A stretch of 7,853 nt of DNA from Deltaproteobacteria bacterium (lineage in GTDB: Bacteria > Desulfobacterota > UBA8473). The stretch lies in assembly GCA_030621455.1 (NCBI GenBank), contig JAUXHQ010000071.1, positions 1-7,853 on the forward strand, given 5' to 3'. Shown piece by piece: positions 1-6,014 of this stretch. The notes beneath the pieces are model-generated. The model saw only the letters and a list, made by a program, of their open reading frames with translations, was not told the DNA's origin and ran no database searches. Position numbers and translations under genes: made by a program. How positions within the stretch are numbered: position 1 is the first letter of the stretch; the number at the start of each line of letters is the position of its first letter.

Positions 1-6
1 GAAGAG

Positions 7-474
7 GTGAAAAAGGGGGTAGAGGATTTTCTCAAGTATGTGGGGTACACGGATTTTGAACCCAAATACATCGGTTTCACCCTCCCTGATATCCATGTTA
101 AAAGAAAAGAAGGTAAACGGGAATACGAGATCGTCGGAGTGATACGGAGGGACATTAGCCAGGCGCTGGACGGATACAGGGCGCTGGCTGCCGCTCGATC
201 CGTTTTGGGGAAGAAGGTGGACTATACGTTGATACTCCCGCCGGTCAGTGAGTACTTTACGCTTGCGTTTCTCATCAGAGAAGAGGAGTGGTGGTTTACC
301 ATCAAGGATCACTCGTTTATGATGTGGCTGGTAAACCCGGAAAGGGATAAGGTTGACTGCATTACAGGGTGGCCTCGCGACAAGAAGTTCAAGGATTACT
401 TCAGCTTGACTACAAGCGCCGACGGGATCATTTCTCAGGAGGCGGCGCAAAAGATGACGGATGATGACTTCTGA
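7..474 (+). CDS. Uncharacterised protein, possible degenerate PD-(D/E)XK-fold (5' end uncertain)
   Basis: I do not recognise this 155-residue protein. The chosen start is a GTG followed by Lys-Lys. The frame stays open to the window edge (GAA GAG before the GTG) and no usable ribosome binding site is visible, so the true start may lie upstream. No signal peptide or membrane segment is seen. Residues 27-63 have the outline of a restriction-endonuclease-like core: Pro27-Asp28, a basic hairpin, then a strand with Glu41-Ile-Val-Gly-Val, then a helix starting near Ser51-Gln52 with Tyr57. The lysine expected two residues after the acidic residue is absent (Val43), so a nuclease of this type would be inactive. 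A Trp/Phe-rich stretch follows (95-107) and the C-terminus is acidic (DDDF). It lies 145 bases upstream of the radical SAM gene on the same strand, so it may share its function. The coding call is fairly sure; the fold is a guess. Confidence 0.7.
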   Translation: MKKGVEDFLKYVGYTDFEPKYIGFTLPDIHVKRKEGKREYEIVGVIRRDISQALDGYRALAAARSVLGKKVDYTLILPPVSEYFTLAFLIREEEWWFTIKDHSFMMWLVNPERDKVDCITGWPRDKKFKDYFSLTTSADGIISQEAAQKMTDDDF

Positions 475-619
475 AAGTTTTCGATCTGTGCGGTTGGGCA
501 GGTGTGTCGCTTGCCGGCGCTTAATACAAATCCTGCTAACTGAATCATCAAAGACACTTCAAGACATTAGGTTTGTGTAAATGTACAGTCGAAAGTTTTA
601 GAGAAATAATGGATGGTGC

Positions 620-1729
620 ATGGATATGATAGTTGATCATAACAAACTTGCAGGGTTGTCTTTTGAGATGGGGGCGATACGTCCCCCCAGTGAAGGGGGA
701 AGTTTTTCTCTGTTGATAAGGGTTACCAGGAATTGCCCGTGGAATCAGTGTACCTTTTGTTACGGCATACCGTATAACCACGAGAAGTTCAACCTGAGGT
801 CCGTTGATGATGTTAAAGCCGATATAGATATCGCAAAGACGATCCATGATGAGATAAAGAAGGTATCCCGGGAGATGGGATATTCGGGTGCCGTAAACAA
901 TGTGATCGGGGCCAGACTGACAAGAAGTATACCGCAGCTCGGTTACAGCCACAGTTTTATAAGTGTGTTTAACTGGCTATACTCCGGAGCAAGAACGGTA
1001 TTCCTGCAGGATGCCGACTCCCTCATAGTTCCCACTCCACAGCTTGTAAACATCATCGAATATTTGAAGGAGAAGTTTCCCACGATAAACAGGATAACTT
1101 CCTATGCAAGGGCAAAAACGATTTTCAAGAAGAAGGAGAAGGACCTGGAAGAACTCCGGAACGCAGGTCTGTCGAGAGTGCATATCGGGCTGGAGACAGG
1201 GGATGACGAGTTATTGTGGAAGGTCAAGAAAGGGGTGACCTCGGAAGAACACATCATTGCCGGGAAAATGGTGATGAAAACGGGCATTGAGCTTTCAGAA
1301 TACGTAATGCCCGGTTTGGGAGGGAAGGCTTTATCCAGGCAACATGCCGAGAATACTGCCCGGGTGTTAAACGAGATAGACCCGGATTTCATACGATCGA
1401 GGCCGTTTACCCCCATGCCTGATACACCGCTATTTGACGACTACGAACAGAATAAGCTGGAGCTCCTCTCCCCCCATGGGTACTTAACAGAGATAAAAAT
1501 GATGGTAGAGAAATTGGATATAACCGGCAGGGTTTGTTTCGATCACTTCAGGAACCCTTCTTATAGAGGGGGACCTGGAGATCTCACGCATTTGTTGAAG
1601 CAGGACTACGATGGGTATAAATTTCCTGAAGAAAAGGAGATCGTTCTCGATTCACTCGAGAAAGGCCTGACTATCAGTGAGGAGAGATTCCTGCAAACAG
1701 AGGATTTTATTCGCCTGGGAAGCCTCTAG
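620..1729 (+). CDS. Stand-alone radical SAM protein (COG1032-like)
   Basis: This 369-residue protein has a radical SAM core and no visible B12-binding, TRAM or SPASM domain. The cluster motif is Cys39, Cys44 and Cys47 (NCPWNQCTFC). Its spacing is CX4CX2C rather than the textbook CX3CX2C, a form I recall from a COG1032 subgroup with a C-P-W-N-x-C pattern. It is preceded by the strand Leu-Ile-Arg-Val-Thr-Arg. Later core strands are recognisable: FLQDADSL near 128-135, HIGLETGDDELL at 188-199 (SAM-contacting Glu region) and YVMPGLGG at 228-235. The C-terminal third holds PFTPMPDTPL and a Gly-rich stretch near 316-320. The start at ATG 620 has only a weak GGATGG before it; ATG 626 is in frame and possible. 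The protein should be cytosolic and cleave SAM to a 5'-deoxyadenosyl radical using low-potential electrons. Its substrate is unknown. The dehydratase-type subunit gene begins 67 bases downstream, which suggests co-transcription. Confidence 0.9.
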   Translation: MDMIVDHNKLAGLSFEMGAIRPPSEGGSFSLLIRVTRNCPWNQCTFCYGIPYNHEKFNLRSVDDVKADIDIAKTIHDEIKKVSREMGYSGAVNNVIGARLTRSIPQLGYSHSFISVFNWLYSGARTVFLQDADSLIVPTPQLVNIIEYLKEKFPTINRITSYARAKTIFKKKEKDLEELRNAGLSRVHIGLETGDDELLWKVKKGVTSEEHIIAGKMVMKTGIELSEYVMPGLGGKALSRQHAENTARVLNEIDPDFIRSRPFTPMPDTPLFDDYEQNKLELLSPHGYLTEIKMMVEKLDITGRVCFDHFRNPSYRGGPGDLTHLLKQDYDGYKFPEEKEIVLDSLEKGLTISEERFLQTEDFIRLGSL

Positions 1730-1796
1730 GGCCTTCGAGATTCCGGGTGTAACTTTGGTATGTTTTAACGTAAACCTATCAAGAAAGGATTGAACA

Positions 1797-2903
1797 ATGA
1801 TGATTGCAGATTTCCAAGAAAAGTACTCAAACCGTCATCAGATAGCCGGCCAATGGAAGAAGGACGGCAAGAAGGTCTTCGGTTATTTCTGCGGTTATGT
1901 CCCGGAAGAGCTGATAAGTGCTGCCGGTATAATACCCGTGCGGGTATTGGGTTCCCTGGACACGGTAAGTCTCGCAGACGCGCATCTACAGACCTTTATA
2001 TGCGCATTTGCCAGAAGCTGTCTCGATCAGGGTTTAAAAGGAGTCTACGACTACCTGGATGGGATAGTGATCTCAAAGACCTGTGATATTACCAGGAAGA
2101 TGCTGGGCATCTGGGCAAAAAATATCAATATCCCTTTCACGGCTTTCATAGGCGCACCATCGAAGCGGACTGAGTCAGCCAGAGACTGTCTTACTGAGGA
2201 GTTTAGAGATCTGCGGTCGAAGTTAGAAGAATTCACCGGTAAAAAGATAGACGATGATTCCATAAATCGTTCTATCGAAATATATAATAATAGCCGCCAA
2301 CTGCTCAACGAACTATACGAGATGAAGAAAGCAGACAACCCCCCTCTTTCGGGAAGCGAGTTCTACCAGATTGTAAAGACGGGTTTTGTAACCCCAAAGG
2401 AAGAGTATAATGAAATGCTTTCTGCGCTAAAGGCGAAACTGGCATCGTCCAAGCCTTCAGGGGATGGAAAGGTACGTCTTATGGTTTCAGGCTCGACTTT
2501 CGAGGATGTGAACGTGCTCAAGATGATAGAAGATGTGGGTGGAAATGTTGTGGCTGATGACCTTTGCATAGGCAGCCGTTATTTCCGGGATCTTACGCAA
2601 CCGGCGTCGGACCCCATACGAGCCCTGGCGGACCGCTACCAGATGAGAATTACTTGCCCGTGCAAACATCCCTCTGATGAGAGGTTATACAGACTCATAG
2701 AGGAAGTGAAAGAATATCGAGTGCAAGGGGTAATCTCTATTGTACAGAAGTATTGTGATACCCATCTATTCGAGTACCCGTACATGAGGGATATGCTGCA
2801 AAAAAATGACATACCTTTTCTCTATCTCGAAACAGAAGACAGAATGGGTGAAGAGGGACAATTTAAGACTAGGGTGCAGGCATTTTTAGAGATGATGGGC
2901 TAG
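1797..2903 (+). CDS. 2-hydroxyacyl-CoA dehydratase/benzoyl-CoA reductase family subunit (BcrC/HgdB-like)
   Basis: At 368 residues this matches the smaller subunit of the HgdB/BcrC/FldC family. The N-terminus has the family segment FCGYVPEELISAAGIIPVR (31-49). A cysteine in TFICAFARS (Cys69) and one in DGIVISKTCD (Cys96) are followed by a mostly helical middle, then RLMVSGS (227-233), CPCKHP (287-292) and VQKYCD (Cys320). It ends in the hallmark LETEDRMGEEGQFKTRVQAF. By analogy with 2-hydroxyisocaproyl-CoA dehydratase, Cys69, Cys96 and Cys320 should hold a [4Fe-4S] cluster. Family members form heterodimers that receive one electron from an ATP-hydrolysing activator and remove water from 2-hydroxyacyl-CoAs or reduce aromatic acyl-CoAs. 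The start is supported by AAAGGA at 1784-1789, seven bases before ATG 1797; a second ATG follows directly. The partner subunit gene starts 62 bases after its stop. Family membership is secure, the substrate is not. Confidence 0.92.
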   Translation: MMIADFQEKYSNRHQIAGQWKKDGKKVFGYFCGYVPEELISAAGIIPVRVLGSLDTVSLADAHLQTFICAFARSCLDQGLKGVYDYLDGIVISKTCDITRKMLGIWAKNINIPFTAFIGAPSKRTESARDCLTEEFRDLRSKLEEFTGKKIDDDSINRSIEIYNNSRQLLNELYEMKKADNPPLSGSEFYQIVKTGFVTPKEEYNEMLSALKAKLASSKPSGDGKVRLMVSGSTFEDVNVLKMIEDVGGNVVADDLCIGSRYFRDLTQPASDPIRALADRYQMRITCPCKHPSDERLYRLIEEVKEYRVQGVISIVQKYCDTHLFEYPYMRDMLQKNDIPFLYLETEDRMGEEGQFKTRVQAFLEMMG

Positions 2904-2965
2904 AGTCTGTCTGTCGAGGTGCGCCAACTTTTCTTAGAACCTTTGAAAGGAGAAAGGATCGTAAA

Positions 2966-4195
2966 ATGAGCGAGAAGAAATCTGCCAAGGCAAAGAGGCT
3001 GAAGACTGCCGGAAAATTGGGTAAACTGATGGAGGACTATTATACGGAATCCGCTGTGGTAAAGGCGGAGAAGAAACCTGTGGCGTGGCTGACATCCGTG
3101 GCCCCAGTTGAAGTGTGCTATGCATTAGATGTTTTTCCCTTGTATCCGGAGAACTATGCCACCATGTGTTCGGCAAGGAAATTGTCCGCGGAGTTCTGTG
3201 CTGAAGCGGAAGCAAAGGGTTTTTCACCCGATCTATGCAGCTATGCGCTGAACAGTTTTGGTTCAATATACCTTGATAAGGGCCCGTTTATGGGTAAAGG
3301 GCTACCGGAGCCTGATATGTTGATCGCCACGGAACACGCCTGTCTGTCAATGGCCAAATGGTGGGAGGTATTGGCTCGACACTACAATGTTCCATTGTAT
3401 GTTGTGGATGCCGCGTTGCCTATAGATGAAGAGGTCACTTCCTATCAGGTCAAGTATTTCGCCGATCAACTCAGAGAACTGGTGGCATTCGTTGAAGAAC
3501 ACTCGGGGAACAAGTTCGATATGGACAGGTTTAAAGAGGTCCTGGGGTATTCGGATGAAGCCAGCAAGCTGTTTACGGAAGTGGCAGATCTCAGAAAGAC
3601 GATCCCTTCCCCGGTTACCCCGGTTGAGATATTTACCAATATGTTTCCCCTTGTTACCCTTGCAGGGAAGAGGGAATCTACTGAATTTTATCGGGAATTC
3701 CGCGATGAGATAAAGGCGCTTGCAGAGAAGAAGGTGCCGGCCGTGCCCAATGAGAAATATCGTCTCTTGTGGGACCTCTTTCCTGTGTGGTACAATCTCA
3801 GACTGTTCAGTTATATGGAAGAGAAGGGAGGGGTCGTTGTAGCTGACGTCTATGCGACCGCCTTTGGTGGAAGGATCGATATTTCGAGACCCTTTGAAGG
3901 ACTTGCAGAGAGGTACGTGGCCAACCCGATCCTCACATCGGGCGTTCCCAATCTCACGGAACTGTACAAGCGGCTCGTAAAGGAATTCAGCGTAGACGGC
4001 GTTGTCTTCCACTCAAACAGGAGTTGTCGTATGGCCTCCATGGGACAATACGATATCAAACAGGGGATCTTTGATGACCTCGGAGTTCCCGGTGCTATCT
4101 TTGAAACGGATTTTATTGATCCGAGGACTTACTCTGACGAACAGGTAAAGGATACATTGGATTCCCTGTTTGAGATACTCGAAGCAAGGAAGTAA
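2966..4195 (+). CDS. 2-hydroxyacyl-CoA dehydratase/benzoyl-CoA reductase family subunit (BcrB/HgdA-like)
   Basis: This 409-residue protein is a second, distinct family member and the likely partner of the preceding gene product. After a Lys-rich N-terminus it has VAWLTSVAPVEVCYALDVFP and YPENYATM (39-67), a pattern typical of the larger BcrB-like subunits. Cys91 (LCSYALNSFGS) and Cys126 (ATEHACLSMAKWW) follow. The C-terminus has GVVFHSNRSCRMASMGQYD (Cys354) and ETDFIDPRTYSDEQ (380-393). Cys91, Cys126 and Cys354 have about the spacing of the cluster ligands known from 2-hydroxyisocaproyl-CoA dehydratase, so a [4Fe-4S] site looks intact. GAAAGGA at 2952-2958 lies seven bases before the ATG. This is the last gene of the plus-strand run and is followed by a strong hairpin. 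No activator gene follows or precedes it in the window. It could serve a dehydratase, an aryl-CoA reductase or another ATP-dependent reductive enzyme of the group. Confidence 0.92.
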   Translation: MSEKKSAKAKRLKTAGKLGKLMEDYYTESAVVKAEKKPVAWLTSVAPVEVCYALDVFPLYPENYATMCSARKLSAEFCAEAEAKGFSPDLCSYALNSFGSIYLDKGPFMGKGLPEPDMLIATEHACLSMAKWWEVLARHYNVPLYVVDAALPIDEEVTSYQVKYFADQLRELVAFVEEHSGNKFDMDRFKEVLGYSDEASKLFTEVADLRKTIPSPVTPVEIFTNMFPLVTLAGKRESTEFYREFRDEIKALAEKKVPAVPNEKYRLLWDLFPVWYNLRLFSYMEEKGGVVVADVYATAFGGRIDISRPFEGLAERYVANPILTSGVPNLTELYKRLVKEFSVDGVVFHSNRSCRMASMGQYDIKQGIFDDLGVPGAIFETDFIDPRTYSDEQVKDTLDSLFEILEARK

Positions 4196-4225
4196 TTGGG
4201 CGGGTAAGACGTACTCAAGAGGATA

Positions 4226-4275
4226 GGGGGCGAGACCTGTAGGAATATGGACTACATGTCGCCCCCCCCTTTCTT
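4226..4275 (+). terminator. Hairpin between converging genes, likely terminator of the plus-strand operon
   Basis: GGGGGCGA (4226-4233) pairs perfectly with TCGCCCCC (4259-4266). Inside it, TGTAG (4238-4242) pairs with CTACA (4252-4256), giving a long interrupted stem. A C-run and then TTTCTT (4270-4275) follow, a weak T-tract for the plus strand. It starts 31 bases after the BcrB-like stop and lies between two converging transcription units, since the FmdB-type gene on the minus strand ends at 4310. The minus strand has no T-run after the stem, so termination should be stronger for plus-strand transcripts. Confidence 0.7.
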
Positions 4276-4309
4276 ACAAGACCGCATACTGCGGTTCAGG
4301 TTACTGGGC

Positions 4310-4525
4310 TCACGAAAATCCGCCGGAGCTACATGACGGGGACGATGGTATTGAGTCAAAGGATGAACCCTCAGTCCCCCCCAGGGAATTGCAGCATGAC
4401 GGCAACCTGTCAGGGTGCGGTTCCTTGCACACAGGGCAGACAACGTTTTCATTCCCCTCACCTATCTTCTGAAGCTCTTCAAATACATGGTTACATTTCC
4501 CGCATCTGTATTCGTAGATCGGCAT
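4310..4525 (-). CDS. FmdB-type zinc-ribbon small protein
   Basis: This 71-residue protein begins MPIYEYRCGKC, the signature of the FmdB/CxxC_CXXC_SSSS family of small putative regulatory proteins. Two CxxC knuckles, Cys8/Cys11 and Cys30/Cys33, should bind one zinc ion. The tail is rich in Ser and Gly (SSPSCSSGGFS) and carries three extra cysteines, 44, 45 and 65. The frame is open far upstream, but that part is antisense-frame noise over the CcdA gene. The start is fixed by the family N-terminus and by a strong AAGGAGGGG just upstream. No membrane segment is present, so it should be cytosolic. It lies 80 bases downstream of the CcdA gene on the same strand. The family is named after a gene near formamidase but has no firmly established role. 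Identification as a member is strong, function is open. Confidence 0.88.
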   Translation of the reverse strand: MPIYEYRCGKCNHVFEELQKIGEGNENVVCPVCKEPHPDRLPSCCNSLGGTEGSSFDSIPSSPSCSSGGFS

Positions 4526-4531
4526 ATATAT

Positions 4532-4540
4532 CCCCTCCTT
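4532..4540 (-). promoter_or_regulatory. Ribosome binding site fixing the FmdB-type start
   Basis: On the minus strand the sequence reads AAGGAGGGG, followed by six bases before the ATG at 4525. It is a near-perfect Shine-Dalgarno site and decides the start against the much longer open frame that runs upstream. Confidence 0.8.
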
Positions 4541-4605
4541 TCCTTTGCCAAATCGGCATACTTCATAATATGGAAACCTATAATAGGGGGACGTTGCAAC
4601 AGCCC

Positions 4606-5322
4606 CTAAGCGAAGATACCCTGTATTATATTGAGGTTGTCCGTCATAATGAGGACGCCGACACCTATAAGCAAGAGACCGCTTGCTATGGATATGGCCT
4701 TCGAATACCTCATCAGTTTTTGAAAAGAACTGAAAAACGTACCTATGCAGAGACCGGTAATGAGAAAGGGGACACCAAGTCCAAGGGAATACACGCTCAG
4801 GAGCAATATCCCCTGATAAACGGTCCCCTGCACGGCAGCGTATGTTAACATCCCCCCCAATATGGGGCCGATGCACGGTGTCCATCCAATAGCAAATGTC
4901 ACCCCAATGATCAATGAGCCGAAAAGGTTGGTAGGTTTATATTTCAGATGAAACCTCTTCTCATACTCCAGGTACTTTATCTTGAAGATCCCCATCAGGT
5001 GGATCCCAAAAAGGATAATGATTATACCCCCTACCATCCCGATGATCTTCTTGTTGTCAAGAAGGAAACTACCGAGGTAAGTCGCGGATGCTCCCAGTGC
5101 AGTGAATACCAGTGTAAACCCCGCGACAAAGAGGAGTGTCTCCCAAAAGATACTCCTCAGGTGCTCGCCCCTTGTTCTCTGCACTTCTTCATCCAACAGC
5201 TCGTTTATGGAACAGCCCGTTATAAAAGATATATAAGAGGGGATGAGGGGGAATGTGCAGGGGGAAAAAAAAGTCAATACCCCTGCACTGAACGCTATAA
5301 GTATTGATATCTCTTGCGTCAT
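4606..5322 (-). CDS. ccdA: CcdA-type cytochrome c biogenesis / thiol-disulfide transmembrane transporter
   Basis: This 238-residue membrane protein has about six hydrophobic segments, near 6-30, 60-84, 94-114, 136-160, 170-194 and 208-226, the usual size and topology of CcdA (the membrane core of DsbD). The two family cysteines are in place: Cys22 in FFSPCTFPLIPSY and Cys150 in IGWTPCIGPIL. CcdA proteins carry reducing equivalents from cytosolic thioredoxin across the membrane to extracytoplasmic thiol proteins, for example for cytochrome c maturation or repair of metal sites. The ATG overlaps the stop of the upstream secreted protein (ATGA, 5322-5319) and no good ribosome binding site precedes it, so translational coupling is likely. 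No thioredoxin-like TlpA/ResA partner is in the window. The active-site codons of Cys22 sit beside a T8-C5 tract, an unusual homopolymer in a coding region. Family assignment is secure; the exact electron acceptor is not. Confidence 0.93.
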   Translation of the reverse strand: MTQEISILIAFSAGVLTFFSPCTFPLIPSYISFITGCSINELLDEEVQRTRGEHLRSIFWETLLFVAGFTLVFTALGASATYLGSFLLDNKKIIGMVGGIIIILFGIHLMGIFKIKYLEYEKRFHLKYKPTNLFGSLIIGVTFAIGWTPCIGPILGGMLTYAAVQGTVYQGILLLSVYSLGLGVPFLITGLCIGTFFSSFQKLMRYSKAISIASGLLLIGVGVLIMTDNLNIIQGIFA

Positions 5323-5636
5323 TTAGTTTGCCGCATCATTCCAGGGCATTCTTCTCTCATTTGCATCATCATTTTTTTCATGGCCTTCATGTCTATCTGT
5401 ATTTCCACTTCTTTTTTTAAATCCAGATTCTTATCGTATTTCAAGAGTTTATTGCCGATCAATACAATAACCCCGCCGTCTTCCGTACCTACCATTTCCT
5501 TGCTCATCACTGTATGCATCATCATTCCTTGCTTGGAACACTTTCCCGTCTTGAAAGATCTTTGCTCCTGTGCAAACACCGGAGAAACAGCCATGACCAT
5601 AAAAAAAACTAAAATCCCCTTTAATACGCCTTTCAT
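5319..5636 (-). CDS. Met-rich secreted small protein, translationally coupled to ccdA
   Basis: I do not recognise a named family. The 105-residue product has a clear signal peptide: Met-Lys start, hydrophobic core about 4-18, and a probable cut after Val-Phe-Ala22. The mature part of about 83 residues has 13 methionines and two cysteines, Cys33 (KCSKQGMMMH) and Cys97 (EECPGMM), each followed by a Met cluster. The middle (about 50-80) reads like a beta-strand segment, EDGGVIVLIGNKLLKYD, similar to one blade of a propeller protein. The C-terminal part is a Lys/Met-rich helix. Start ATG 5636 has AAGGAGGC upstream. The stop overlaps the ccdA ATG. It may be a thiol substrate of CcdA or a Cu(I)-binding protein; both are inference from the Cys/Met pattern and the gene order. 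It lacks a CxxC pair, so it is not an obvious thioredoxin-like partner. Confidence 0.85.
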   Translation of the reverse strand: MKGVLKGILVFFMVMAVSPVFAQEQRSFKTGKCSKQGMMMHTVMSKEMVGTEDGGVIVLIGNKLLKYDKNLDLKKEVEIQIDMKAMKKMMMQMREECPGMMRQTK

Positions 5637-5754
5637 TTTTGCCTCCTTCCTAGGTTAATCAATTGGGTTGTCGGTTAAATTCTGTGAGCCGCCCGGCATG
5701 GGCATGAGGTTATGGGGTGTGAGTCTCCTATGCATGAACTCTATTAATACAGAC

Positions 5755-5783
5755 ATATTAACAAAAGAACCGGCTTAAGGCAA
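5755..5783 (-). promoter_or_regulatory. Candidate sigma-70 promoter for the secreted protein-ccdA-fmdB operon
   Basis: On the minus strand TTGCCT (5783-5778) and TAATAT (5760-5755) are separated by exactly 17 bases. Each box matches four of six consensus positions. Transcription would start near 5748, giving a leader of about 110 bases before ATG 5636. The site lies directly downstream of a terminator-like hairpin, the expected order between two operons. Confidence 0.45.
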
Positions 5784-5807
5784 GGGCAGAACCAATTTTC
5801 CGTAATC

Positions 5808-5830
5808 AAAAAGGTCTATAAGGCAGACCT
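5808..5830 (-). terminator. Short hairpin with T-run, possible intrinsic terminator
   Basis: On the minus strand AGGTCT and AGACCT form a six-pair stem around a seven-base loop and are followed by TTTTT overlapping the stem end (5812-5808). The stem is short and only half GC, so it may terminate weakly. It lies about 185 bases beyond the stop of the oxidoreductase beta gene. Confidence 0.4.
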
Positions 5831-5947
5831 GGAACCCAATTCTTCCTTCTTTATAAGTAACTATGAGCGGTCGCAACCCCCTCGCAATCAGGTCAATTCA
5901 TACAACCCGTTGCATATTCTATTCTAAGTGGCTGTAACATGTGGCAA

Positions 5948-5976
5948 TCTATAACATTTTACCTTTCATGGGTCAA
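5948..5976 (-). promoter_or_regulatory. Promoter-like sequence inside the intergenic region
   Basis: On the minus strand TTGACC (5976-5971, five of six consensus) and TATAGA (5953-5948, four of six) are separated by 17 bases. It sits about 40 bases after the oxidoreductase beta stop and points toward the hairpin at 5808-5830, with no open frame of note between them. It could drive a small RNA or be a secondary promoter of the ccdA operon. Confidence 0.35.
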
Positions 5977-6014
5977 TAGTCGTTTTGGCCCCATTGTCCC
6001 CCTGTGAATACCCT

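Larger units (their letters stand above)
5637..6014. other. Intergenic region of 378 bases without a gene
   Basis: This stretch separates the 2-oxoacid oxidoreductase beta gene from the secreted-protein/ccdA operon. I see no tRNA, insertion sequence or credible open frame; the only ATG frames on the minus strand are five or six codons long. It holds a hairpin with a T-run (5808-5830) and two promoter-like pairs (5755-5783 and 5948-5976), all on the minus strand. The leader of the secreted-protein gene also contains a small GCCC/GGGC stem at 5691-5703. Confidence 0.7.

Noticed and set aside
497..515. Hairpin GGCAGG/CTTGCC after the first gene as a terminator
   Set aside because: The six-pair stem includes a G-T pair and no T-run follows, so it cannot be supported as a terminator.
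475..619. Promoter for the radical SAM gene in the 145-base gap
   Set aside because: Several TTG-starting boxes are present but none pairs with a good -10 box at 16-18 bases.
3347..4012. 221-codon open frame on the minus strand
   Set aside because: It lies wholly within the BcrB-like gene on the other strand and its translation shows no family features; it is a shadow.
4585..4607. AGGGG/CCCCT hairpin around the ccdA stop codon
   Set aside because: Only five outer pairs with a 13-base loop and no T-run; more likely chance than a terminator or processing site.
4526..4885. Long minus-strand open frame continuing upstream of the FmdB-type protein
   Set aside because: It overlaps ccdA in another frame and its translation looks like low-quality shadow sequence; the family N-terminus and a strong ribosome binding site set the start at 4525.
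5932..5937. Plus-strand promoter-like TTGCAT...TGTAAC pair in the 5637-6014 gap
   Set aside because: The -10 match is poor and no plus-strand gene lies downstream.
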